Assembly (NCBI GenBank): GCA_017447625.1
Contig: JAFSNB010000019.1
Span: forward strand, 1 to 64,000
DNA length: 64,000 bases
From: Bacteroidaceae bacterium
GTDB taxonomy: Bacteria > Bacteroidota > Bacteroidia > Bacteroidales > Bacteroidaceae
Direction: 5' to 3'
The position numbers and the translations under genes are program-made. How positions within the stretch are numbered: the stretch's first letter is position 1; each line of letters begins with the position of its first letter. Positions 7,771-15,774 of the stretch are shown here, piece by piece. The notes below the pieces were generated by a model that was not told the origin of the DNA, ran no database searches, and saw only the letters and a list, made by a program, of their open reading frames with translations.

Positions 7771-9192
7771 TCAGAATTGGAAATAAATGAACTGGCTGCT
7801 GTCCAGAACGCCGAACAGAATAATAATAGCGATCATAAGGGCGATGGCGAAGAAGCTGAGGAAGGAACTGGTTCCGAGGCGGTTGCTCGGAAGCGTTTTC
7901 TGCGGAACAAGGTTTTCCTGACGGAGAGCGATGAGCAGCAGCAAACCAATGCTCAGAGCGATGATGCCGAAATCGCTTGCTTTAACAAAGGGCACTCCGA
8001 GCTTTGTGAAGATGCCCGTGAATATAGTGCAAGCATCAGAAAGGGTGTCGGCACGGAAGAATATCCAAGCCAGACAGACAAGAATGAACGTTACCGACCA
8101 ATGCAGAAAGCGGCTCAGACCGTGATACTCGCGGCGCCCGATGCCGAGAGCCTTCTCCACACAAAGCAAGGCTCCATGCAGCGCACCCCAACAGACAAAT
8201 GTCCAGTTGGCTCCGTGCCAAAGACCACTTACGACAAAGGTCACCATAAGGTTGAAATACTGGCGTAAGCGCCCTACCCTGTTACCGCCAAGAGGAATAT
8301 AGACATAGTCCTTGAACCATGTGGAAAGGGAGATATGCCAACGATGCCAGAACTCGCCCACGGAGCAGGAGAGATAGGGACGTCGGAAGTTGTCCATCAG
8401 CCGGAAGCCGAGGATACGTGCTGCGCCGATGGCGATGAGCGAATAGCCCGCAAAGTCGCCGTAGATCTGGAACGGGAAGAGCAACGAAGCTATGAGATAG
8501 CTGCCGCCATTATGTTTGTCAAGACTGCTGAAAACGGCATCTACGTATGTGCCGCAGCGGTCGGCAAGCACCAGTTTCAGGAAATAGCCCCAGACCATCA
8601 TGCGCACGCCCTGCATGGCGCTCTCGTAATCAAACGTCCGCTTCCCCCTGAATTGCGGCAAGAGGTTGTTGGAGCGCTCGATAGGGCCCGCCACCAACTG
8701 CGGGAAGAACGAGACAAAGAGGGCGTAAGTCAGGAAGTCACGCTCCACCCGGGTGGTGCCGCGATAGACATCGATGGAATAGCCCAATGCCTGAAAGGTG
8801 TAAAACGATATGCCTACGGGTAGGAGCAGTTTGGATACCGGCATCTCAAGCCTGAGGCCCATAAAAGTCAAGGCATCAACTATGTTTGAAGCAAGAAAAT
8901 TATAGTATTTGAACAGGAATAAGATGCTCAGGTTCAGTACGAGGCTTGCTACAAGACACACCTTCTGCTTTCGTCTATCCCGGTAATAGTCTATGCCTAA
9001 AGCCGCAAGATATGTAACCGCCGTGCTCGTCAGCAGCAGCAGCGAATAGACAGGCTGCCAGCTCATATAGAAATAGTAGCTGGCAACCAACAGAAAGATG
9101 TTACGCAGACGAACCCAATCCGCCGGAATGCAGTAATACAACCCACATATCGTTGGGAAAAACAACAGGAACGGGATTGAGTTGAAAAGCAT
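7771..9192 (-). CDS. MBOAT-family O-acyltransferase (AlgI/DltB-like)
   Basis: 473 residues, mostly transmembrane helices, starting MLFNSIPFLLFFPTICGLYY. The family core is present: PQLVAGPIERSNNLLPQF, GDFAGYSLIAIGAARILGF, RPYLSCSVGEFWHRWHISLS and SGLWHGANWTFVCWGALHG, whose His is the proposed catalytic residue. These inner-membrane proteins pass acyl groups from cytoplasmic donors to the periplasmic side, where the SGNH-like protein encoded next would finish transfer to a polysaccharide, peptidoglycan or lipid. The gene starts 19 bases after hypD and is probably co-transcribed with it. Confidence 0.9.
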   Translation of the reverse strand: MLFNSIPFLLFFPTICGLYYCIPADWVRLRNIFLLVASYYFYMSWQPVYSLLLLTSTAVTYLAALGIDYYRDRRKQKVCLVASLVLNLSILFLFKYYNFLASNIVDALTFMGLRLEMPVSKLLLPVGISFYTFQALGYSIDVYRGTTRVERDFLTYALFVSFFPQLVAGPIERSNNLLPQFRGKRTFDYESAMQGVRMMVWGYFLKLVLADRCGTYVDAVFSSLDKHNGGSYLIASLLFPFQIYGDFAGYSLIAIGAARILGFRLMDNFRRPYLSCSVGEFWHRWHISLSTWFKDYVYIPLGGNRVGRLRQYFNLMVTFVVSGLWHGANWTFVCWGALHGALLCVEKALGIGRREYHGLSRFLHWSVTFILVCLAWIFFRADTLSDACTIFTGIFTKLGVPFVKASDFGIIALSIGLLLLIALRQENLVPQKTLPSNRLGTSSFLSFFAIALMIAIIILFGVLDSSQFIYFQF

Positions 9193-9211
9193 TTAACAGC
9201 GGGGTTTGTGG

Positions 9212-11719
9212 CTATACCTCTTCGTTCTCCGTTCGCGCGATGATCTCGTTCTGCAACTGAGCCGTCATGTCGTTGAAGTAATCGCTGTAGCCGGCTACGC
9301 GCACAAGGAGGTCGCGATACTGGTCCGGGTGCTTCTGAGCATCAAGCAAGGTAGCTGTATCGACGATGTTAAACTGGATGTGGTGGCCTCCGAACTTGAA
9401 ATAAGTGCGAATGAGCTTACCGAGCTTCTCCATATCCTCTTCGCGTTTCAGCAGAGCGGGCACAAAACGGACATTGAGCAGAGTTCCGCCGCTCTTGGTC
9501 TGATCCAGTTTGCCGAGCGACTTGATTACAGCCGTAGGTCCGTGACTGTCGCTGCCGTGAGCGGGCGATGTACCGTCGGAGATGGCGAAGTGGGCGAAAC
9601 GACCGTTGGGCGTAGCTCCGCAGACGCTTCCGAAATAGTTGTGGCAGGTCGTTGAGAGCATATTCAGATGAGTCTTTCCCCCACGGGTGTTCGGACGGCC
9701 CTCGATGGCCTTCACCAAATCCTCATAGACACGTACTGCGATGTCGTCAGCATACGGGTCGTCGTTACCGAAGAACGGGGTGTGGTTGCGGATATACTGA
9801 CGCATAACGGTCCCTCTCCCTGCTCCCCCCGTGGGGGGGAGAGCTGCATTTCCTGTTGACATTTCTGAGGATACTGAATCCTCCCCCCCACGGGGGGAGT
9901 TAGAGAGAGGCTCTCCCCAGTTTTCCTTGCAGGCCTTCAGAATCTCATCCATCGTGTAGCGCTTGTCCTCAAAGACATGTTTCTTCAGGGTTGTGAAGCA
10001 GTCGGTTATGGTGCCGAGACCGGTACACTGGATGTAGGTGGTGTTATAGCGTGCGCCGCCGCTGTAGTAGTCCTTACCCTTCTCTATGCAGTCGTCTATA
10101 TACAGACTGAGGAATGTGGCCGGTGCGTAGAGCGAGAACATACGCTCTATGTAGTTGTTCACGCTGAGCTTCAGGTTCACGAAATAAACCATCTGCTTGT
10201 GCCAAGCCTCATAGAGTTCCTCGAAGGTCTTGAATGTGCGCGGGTCGCCGGTCTCCAGACCGAGTTGCTTCCCAGTCTCAGGGTCTAAGCCGTTGTTGAG
10301 GGTTATTTCCAGAATCTTCGGGGTGTTGAGGTAGCCGGTCAGAAGATAAGCCTCCTTACCGAAGGCTCCCACCTCGATACATCCGGAACATCCGCCCTCG
10401 CGTGCATCCTCAAGCGACTTTCCGGCGCGGGTCATCTCCTTCACATAGGTGTCGGGATTGAATACCGACGGGTAGCCGTGACCCTGACGAATCACACGGA
10501 TGCCCGCCATAAGGAAGTCATCGGGTGTGTTTTCTGCGATATGGATAGAGAGGCCCGGCTGCAGCTCATGCAGCTCCTCCTGAATCTCCAGAATCATAAA
10601 GGAGAGCTCGTTGGCGGCGCTGTTGCCGTTACGATCCACACCTCCGATGTTGATGTTCGTAAAGTCGTTGTATGTGCCGCTCTCCAAAGCCGTTACACCC
10701 ACCTTCGGAGGTGCGGGCTGATTGTTGAACTTTATCCAGAGACAAGAGATGAGTTCCTTGGCCTGATCGCGGGTCAGCGTGCCGTCCTCGATGCCTTTCT
10801 GATAGAAGGGGAAGAGATGCTGGTCGATATGTCCGGGGTTCATCGAATCCCATCCGTTCAGCTCGGTGACGGTTCCGAGATGCACAAACCAGTACATCTG
10901 GATAGCCTCCCACAAGTCGCGCGGAGCGTGGGCTGGCACCCAGCGGCAGACAGAAGCAATCTTGCGGAGTTCCTTGACCCTTTGTGCGGCCTCCCCTTTT
11001 CTCTCCAACTCAGCAGCCATCTTGTCTGCCAGCTCCGCATGCCGTTCGGCAAACAGGATAGCGGCATCGCAGGAGATAGCCATAGCTTCCAGTTCCTGCT
11101 GCTTGTCGGTGGCCTCGGGGTCGTAGATATAATCGAGCTCGCTTAAACGCTTCTCTATACGAGCCTTCACATCAAGCAGTCCCTCGTGGTACATCTTACC
11201 GTCCATTGCGGTGTGGCCTGCGGCGCGTTGTTCCATGAACTCTGTGAAGACTCCGGCGTGATAAGCCTCTTCCCACTCCTTCGACACGTGGTTGAAGATG
11301 CGCTCGCGCTGGGTCTTACCCTGCCAGTAGGGAATGACCTCACGCTCGTAGGTGTCAATGTCCTCCTGCGATATGGTGTAGCGCTGCAGCTCACGTGAGT
11401 TCAGCGTGTGCAGGTCCTCCACGCTGTGGCAAGTAAGCTCGGGGAAGGTCGGAACAGCCTTTGGCAACGGGCCGCGCTCGCCGACAATCAGCTCATCTTT
11501 GCCGATATAAATGGTCTTCTTCTTGCAAATCTCATAGAAGTTCTTGGCACGTAGCACGGGTGTCGGCATTGTGCCATAGTATTTCTTATAGAATTCGGTC
11601 TCTATAAGAGCGCGTTCTATGCTGAGCGTGGTCGGCGTATCGAAATTCTCCTGGCGGAGGCGCTTGATGCGCTCGTTCATACCGCCCTCATTTTCTGGAT
11701 GTTTGATGCTAAAGTTCAT
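9212..11719 (-). CDS. hypD: trans-4-hydroxy-L-proline dehydratase (glycyl radical enzyme)
   Basis: 835 residues. The glycyl-radical dehydratase removes water from trans-4-hydroxy-L-proline, giving 1-pyrroline-5-carboxylate (P5C). Evidence: GCSGCIEVGAFGKEAYLLTG near residue 447 holds the radical Cys with the C-x-E signature of dehydratases rather than the Cys-Cys pair of pyruvate formate-lyase, and RVAGYSDYFND at the C-terminus holds the radical Gly (about 810). Segments such as FTEFMEQRAAGHT, VKFNNQPAPPKVGVTAL and KYYGTMPTPVLRA closely follow known hydroxyproline dehydratases. Start at 11719 is chosen because the promoter covers 11743; an ATG at 11680 (MNERIKRLRQ) is an alternative nearer the family start. 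Two facing GC palindromes add about 30 residues near 600-636. Not related to the hydrogenase maturation factor of the same symbol. Confidence 0.88.
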   Translation of the reverse strand: MNFSIKHPENEGGMNERIKRLRQENFDTPTTLSIERALIETEFYKKYYGTMPTPVLRAKNFYEICKKKTIYIGKDELIVGERGPLPKAVPTFPELTCHSVEDLHTLNSRELQRYTISQEDIDTYEREVIPYWQGKTQRERIFNHVSKEWEEAYHAGVFTEFMEQRAAGHTAMDGKMYHEGLLDVKARIEKRLSELDYIYDPEATDKQQELEAMAISCDAAILFAERHAELADKMAAELERKGEAAQRVKELRKIASVCRWVPAHAPRDLWEAIQMYWFVHLGTVTELNGWDSMNPGHIDQHLFPFYQKGIEDGTLTRDQAKELISCLWIKFNNQPAPPKVGVTALESGTYNDFTNINIGGVDRNGNSAANELSFMILEIQEELHELQPGLSIHIAENTPDDFLMAGIRVIRQGHGYPSVFNPDTYVKEMTRAGKSLEDAREGGCSGCIEVGAFGKEAYLLTGYLNTPKILEITLNNGLDPETGKQLGLETGDPRTFKTFEELYEAWHKQMVYFVNLKLSVNNYIERMFSLYAPATFLSLYIDDCIEKGKDYYSGGARYNTTYIQCTGLGTITDCFTTLKKHVFEDKRYTMDEILKACKENWGEPLSNSPRGGEDSVSSEMSTGNAALPPTGGAGRGTVMRQYIRNHTPFFGNDDPYADDIAVRVYEDLVKAIEGRPNTRGGKTHLNMLSTTCHNYFGSVCGATPNGRFAHFAISDGTSPAHGSDSHGPTAVIKSLGKLDQTKSGGTLLNVRFVPALLKREEDMEKLGKLIRTYFKFGGHHIQFNIVDTATLLDAQKHPDQYRDLLVRVAGYSDYFNDMTAQLQNEIIARTENEEV
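9810..9917. repeat. Two facing A1 GC palindromes inside hypD
   Basis: Copies at about 9810-9843 (reverse) and 9880-9917 (forward) lie head to head, 36 bases apart, and are read in frame as a segment running from LSNSPRGGED to [10 protein letters not shown]. Related dehydratases have a short helix here and no such segment, so this is an inserted element. Confidence 0.8.
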
Positions 11720-11739
11720 ATATTCTTCGATTTTGCGCC

Positions 11740-11748
11740 GCAAAGGTA
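11740..11748 (-). promoter_or_regulatory. Bacteroidota -7 element, hypD promoter
   Basis: TACCTTTGC on the minus strand, about 20 bases before the ATG at 11719. It shows that hypD and the three genes after it can be transcribed apart from the upstream peptidase genes. Confidence 0.7.
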
Positions 11749-11795
11749 CATATATTTTATGATTTTACGATTTTACGATTTAAATTTATATTATT

Positions 11796-13211
11796 TTAGC
11801 CCTTTGCTGCATACACATCTTCTATGGTCATGGGCTTCTTTATCGTTCCGAGCAGCTTAACGGTACCATCGGGCAAGACGGCATAATTCAGCTCGTTGCG
11901 CAGACCCGTAAAGTCACGCCACGGACGGAGCTTGTCATAGCAGATGAAGTCCGTAAACTGCTTCTCTGCCTCCCATTTGTCCATAAGTTCCGGGATAAAA
12001 TAGATGCCGGGCTCAACGGTAAAGACGAAGCCGGGCTCAAGCGGACGGGCCAGACGCAAGCTCTTGAAACCGAACTGCTTGCTCTTCTCTTCCCCATCGA
12101 GATAACCCACATACTGCTCACCCAGATTCTCCATGTTATGCACGTCGAGACCAACCATGTGACCCAGTCCGCAAGGGAAGAAGAGGGCGTAGGCCCCGAT
12201 ACGGGCAGCTTCGGCCGGGTCGCCTTTCATCAGACCGAGCGACCGCATCCCCTCGCAAATCTTCGTGGCTGCTGCGATATGTGCCTCACGGAAGGGAACG
12301 CCTACGGCAAGAGTATCCACGGCGGCATAGAAACTCTGGAGGTGAATCTCGTAGATAGCCTTCTGCCGCTCAGTAAAACGGTCGCCCACAGGCATCGACG
12401 AAGAGAGATCGCCGGCATAGTGCGATTTGGTCTCAGCCCCCGCATCAAGCAGGAAGATGTCACCCTCGCGACATTCGTGGATAAAACCGTGATTGTGAAG
12501 CACCTGCCCCTGAACGGTAGCGATGGTCGGGAACGCAAGAGCGTTGCCGTGACGGCAAGCGACCTCTTCAACAGCGGCTGCCACCTCAGATTCGTGAACG
12601 CCCGGACGTACCGTACGATAGGCCGCAAGATGCATCTCGGTGCTCAGATCCACGCTCTCCTCAATCAGCCGGATCTCTTCCAGATCCTTGTGGTTGCGCT
12701 GCGCCACTATAGCCTTAATGAAAGCCACACTCGCACCCGACGGCTGAGCTGCCGGCTCAACACCAAGCAACTCCCACAGCCACACACGGTGGTCGCCGCG
12801 ATAAGGGGGCAGGAAATGCACGGGCTGCCCTTTCTTGCGCGCCTTGTCTATATAGGCCTTCAGCTCGCTCATAGGGCGCGTATCGCTGATACCGAAAGCG
12901 GTGGCACGCTCCTGCAGAGTCGGCATCGTGCCCGTCCACACGATATCATCAATGGTGAGTTCGTTGCCGAAGACTATCTCGCAGTCCTCATCAATATCGA
13001 TGACTGCAGCAAGGTCGGGGTCGTCCATCCCGAAGAAATACAGGAAGGTGCTGTCCTGACGGAACTTATAGGTGTTGTCAGCATAATTCATGCCGACCTC
13101 TGCATTGCCGAGGAAGAGCAGCAGGCCGCTGCCCACATCTTTCTTCAGTCGGGCACGTCGCTGCACGTATGTGTCTTTACTGATTTGCATAGTGTTATGG
13201 ATTTTGTTCAT
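11796..13211 (-). CDS. pepP: Xaa-Pro aminopeptidase (aminopeptidase P, M24B)
   Basis: 471 residues, cytoplasmic. Releases an N-terminal residue from peptides with proline (or hydroxyproline) in second position. The N-terminal creatinase-like domain (STFLYFFGMDDPDLAAVID) precedes the pita-bread domain, which has the dinuclear-metal ligands in DAGAETKSHYAGD, GLGHMVGLDVHNMEN and VFTVEPGIYF. The ATG at 13211 overlaps the stop of the upstream metallopeptidase gene as ATGA, supporting this start and translational coupling. Its place directly upstream of hypD suggests that the peptides degraded here feed proline and hydroxyproline catabolism. Confidence 0.93.
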   Translation of the reverse strand: MNKIHNTMQISKDTYVQRRARLKKDVGSGLLLFLGNAEVGMNYADNTYKFRQDSTFLYFFGMDDPDLAAVIDIDEDCEIVFGNELTIDDIVWTGTMPTLQERATAFGISDTRPMSELKAYIDKARKKGQPVHFLPPYRGDHRVWLWELLGVEPAAQPSGASVAFIKAIVAQRNHKDLEEIRLIEESVDLSTEMHLAAYRTVRPGVHESEVAAAVEEVACRHGNALAFPTIATVQGQVLHNHGFIHECREGDIFLLDAGAETKSHYAGDLSSSMPVGDRFTERQKAIYEIHLQSFYAAVDTLAVGVPFREAHIAAATKICEGMRSLGLMKGDPAEAARIGAYALFFPCGLGHMVGLDVHNMENLGEQYVGYLDGEEKSKQFGFKSLRLARPLEPGFVFTVEPGIYFIPELMDKWEAEKQFTDFICYDKLRPWRDFTGLRNELNYAVLPDGTVKLLGTIKKPMTIEDVYAAKG

Positions 13212-14050
13212 TTAGGCCGGTGGCACTCGTTTACTTTCTTGTGTTTACTGATTTGTTCGTCGGTCTCAGGGAAATATTCGGCCAGAAGGGCATAGAGGTC
13301 CGGATCGTAATCCTTCAGTTCCTCGCGGGTGTTGCACCAGTTGTGCTTGCCGTCGGCGTAAGGCATCTCGGCATTTACGTTGAACCAGTCCTGAACGGCC
13401 TCGGCGAAGTATTCCATGTGATCGGTTATGCGGTATGTGCCATCCAGTATGCCGCGAGCCTTCGCATTCTCGTATAATTGCTTGAGACGGCCGTCGAACT
13501 CCGGCTCTGCAATCATCAGACCGATGCAATGGATAGCGTGGGCAAACTCGTGAATGAGGATATCCTCAGCGTGATACTTGTCTATCTGATAAGCCAGCAC
13601 GTTCTCCTCAGCACATGAGGTCAGCGGCTCTTCAACAGTTCCGCCAAGACCGCGAGCACGGAGGTCCCAGTTGAGGGCTGTGTCGTTGACAAGATAATGG
13701 TGCTCGGGCAGGTCTGTGGTCCCTTCGTATCGGGCCATGATGGCAACACGTGCGTTAGCCTTTATCATCGCATCCAAGACCTCAGGCTTCAGCATACAGG
13801 TCATAACATACAGGGTGCGGTGGGCCGCCACGAACGCGGAATCAGGAACCCTCCAGGAAGAGACCAACGGTAGCCCGTTCACATCCACATACTTGACATA
13901 GAAAGAGTCAAGTCCGAGGGAATCGGGGACCGAGGTGACGATGCATTCCGGGAAAGAAGTCTCATCCCCACCCCCCTCCTTTGAGGGAGGGGTGTTGCAG
14001 GATGCGACCATAGTAAATATTCCGAGAATCGGTAAAAAATGTCTCTTCAT
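13208..14050 (-). CDS. Secreted HExxH metallopeptidase-like lipoprotein
   Basis: 280 residues with signal peptide MKRHFLPILGIFTMVASC, lipobox VASC. The mature domain carries DILIHEFAHAIHCIGL (HExxH zinc motif, about residue 167) and, about 50 residues on, MEYFAEAVQDWFNVN, where the Glu could be a third zinc ligand, as in gluzincin peptidases. A further conserved block, NTREELKDYDPDLYALL, is near the end. Substrate unknown; the context (upstream of aminopeptidase P, overlapping it by ATGA, and close to hypD and pruA) suggests action on proline-rich or collagen-derived peptides at the cell envelope. Right after the lipobox Cys lies NTPPSKEGGGDE, encoded by a GC palindrome (13967-13995). Confidence 0.72.
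   Translation of the reverse strand: MKRHFLPILGIFTMVASCNTPPSKEGGGDETSFPECIVTSVPDSLGLDSFYVKYVDVNGLPLVSSWRVPDSAFVAAHRTLYVMTCMLKPEVLDAMIKANARVAIMARYEGTTDLPEHHYLVNDTALNWDLRARGLGGTVEEPLTSCAEENVLAYQIDKYHAEDILIHEFAHAIHCIGLMIAEPEFDGRLKQLYENAKARGILDGTYRITDHMEYFAEAVQDWFNVNAEMPYADGKHNWCNTREELKDYDPDLYALLAEYFPETDEQISKHKKVNECHRPK
13967..13995. repeat. GC palindrome, A2 type, in the linker after a lipobox
   Basis: On the minus strand CACCCCTCCCTCAAAGGAGG followed by GGGGTGGGG; it resembles the intergenic copy at 29597-29631 (CTCCCTAAAGGGGAGGGGTC). It is read in frame as TPPSKEGGG. Confidence 0.65.
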
Positions 14051-14117
14051 AAATATATAGAACCCAGCGGTTTATAATCTAAGATTTAACATTAAACTTT
14101 AAACCTTAAACTTTAAA

Positions 14118-15743
14118 CTATTTCATATACGTATATCTGTAGTCTGTGGGACTAACCAGAGTCTCCTTGATGACACGCGGGATGATCCAGCGGATGAGAT
14201 TGAACTCACCACCGGCCTTATCGTTCGTACCGCTGGCACGTGCGCCGCCGAAGGGCTGCATACCGACAACAGCACCCGTGGGCTTGTCATTGATGTAGAA
14301 GTTACCTGCGGCGTAAGAGAGGCGTTCTGTGAGTTTCTCCACAGCCATACGGTCACGACCGAAGACGGCACCTGTGAGGCCGTAGGGTGAAGTCTCGTCA
14401 CAGAGAGCTGCGGTCTCCTCCACCTTGTCATCATCGTAGGGATAGACGGTGAGGATCGGGCCGAAGATCTCCTCTTCCATAGACTTGAAGCGCGGGTTAG
14501 AGGTCTCGATTACGGTAGGCTCTACGAACCATCCGACGCTCTTGTCGCACTTGCCGCCCATAACAATCTTAGCGTCGGCAGCGGCCTCAGCGAAGTCTAT
14601 GTAACTCTTGCACTTGTCAAACGAAGCTTCATCGATTACGGCGTTCACGAAGTTCATCGGGTCACGCACATCGCCCATCTTTATCTCAGCAGCCATGCGT
14701 TTGATATCCTCGAGCACGCCTGACCAGAGGCTCTTCGGGATATACATACGTGAGGCGGCAGAACACTTCTGTCCCTGAAACTCGAATGCGCCGCAGAAAG
14801 CAGCTGTGACTACGGCCTTCGGGTCAGCCGACGGATGAACGAAAATGAAGTCCTTGCCGCCGGTCTCGCCCACAAGACGCGGGTAGCTGACATAACGGTC
14901 GAGATTAGAGCAGGCCTGCCCCCAAAGACTCTTGAAGGTGGCTGTACTGCCTGTGAAATGGATGCCTGCGAAGTGCTTGCTCTCGGTACAAACCTTACCG
15001 ATGAGGGCGCCGCTGCCGGGAAGGAAGTTCACGACTCCGTCGGGCAGTCCGGCCTCTTTATACAGCTGCATCAGATAATAGTTGGAGAGCAAAGCTGTTG
15101 TTGAGGGCTTCCACACAGCCACGTTACCCATGAGCACCGGAGTCATGCAGAGATTCGAAGCGATACTGGTGAAGTTAAACGGAGTTACGGCCAGTACGAA
15201 ACCCTCCAACGGACGGTACTCAGTATGGTTGATGTTTCCCACGCCGTCCTTCGGCTGCATAGCATAAATCTTCGAGGCATAATGTACATTGTAGCGGAAG
15301 AAATCAATGGTCTCGCAGGCGGAGTCAATTTCAGCCTGATAGATGTTCTTGCTCTGGCCCAACATACAAGCGGCATTCATTATGGGGCGGTACTTCGTGG
15401 CGAGCAGTTCAGCCATCTTCATCACGATGGCGGCACGTGTAGTCCACGGCGTGCGGCTCCACTCCTGCCAAGCTTTCATTGCAGTCTCGATGGCGAGCTG
15501 CACTTCCTTCTCGCTCACTTTATGGTAGGTGGCGAGCACATGTTTGTGGTCGTGAGGGCAGGTCACAGTACCGGTGTTTCCGGTGCGGATTACCTTGCCA
15601 CCGATGATGACGGGAATATCGACCACGATGTTCGACTGACGTTCAAGTTCAGCTTCGAGGGCAACGCGCTCCGGCGAGCCTGCGAGATAAGCCTTTACCG
15701 GCTCATTGGCCGGAACAGGAAAAGAAAGAATTGAATTGTTCAT
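14118..15743 (-). CDS. pruA: 1-pyrroline-5-carboxylate (glutamate semialdehyde) dehydrogenase
   Basis: 541 residues, NAD-dependent aldehyde dehydrogenase fold. Oxidises P5C/glutamate-5-semialdehyde to glutamate, the last step of proline catabolism. Landmarks: GFVLAVTPFNFTSIASNL, the Glu of LVGETGGKDFIF, catalytic Cys in FEFQGQKCSAASRMYIP, and EEEIFGPILTVYPYDD. It matches the stand-alone long-form enzyme rather than the PutA fusion. Since HypD, encoded downstream, produces P5C, this enzyme would complete hydroxyproline to glutamate. No proline dehydrogenase or P5C reductase gene is visible in the window. The stop is 67 bases before the metallopeptidase start, across AT-rich ACTTTAAAC repeats. 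Confidence 0.95.
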   Translation of the reverse strand: MNNSILSFPVPANEPVKAYLAGSPERVALEAELERQSNIVVDIPVIIGGKVIRTGNTGTVTCPHDHKHVLATYHKVSEKEVQLAIETAMKAWQEWSRTPWTTRAAIVMKMAELLATKYRPIMNAACMLGQSKNIYQAEIDSACETIDFFRYNVHYASKIYAMQPKDGVGNINHTEYRPLEGFVLAVTPFNFTSIASNLCMTPVLMGNVAVWKPSTTALLSNYYLMQLYKEAGLPDGVVNFLPGSGALIGKVCTESKHFAGIHFTGSTATFKSLWGQACSNLDRYVSYPRLVGETGGKDFIFVHPSADPKAVVTAAFCGAFEFQGQKCSAASRMYIPKSLWSGVLEDIKRMAAEIKMGDVRDPMNFVNAVIDEASFDKCKSYIDFAEAAADAKIVMGGKCDKSVGWFVEPTVIETSNPRFKSMEEEIFGPILTVYPYDDDKVEETAALCDETSPYGLTGAVFGRDRMAVEKLTERLSYAAGNFYINDKPTGAVVGMQPFGGARASGTNDKAGGEFNLIRWIIPRVIKETLVSPTDYRYTYMK

Positions 15744-15774
15744 TGTGATAAAATTAACTTTTAATTTTTAATTA

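Noticed and set aside
9212-11719. Pyruvate formate-lyase
   Set aside because: The active site has a single radical Cys in an SGCIEVG (C-x-E) context rather than the adjacent Cys pair of formate-lyases, and the overall sequence follows hydroxyproline dehydratases.
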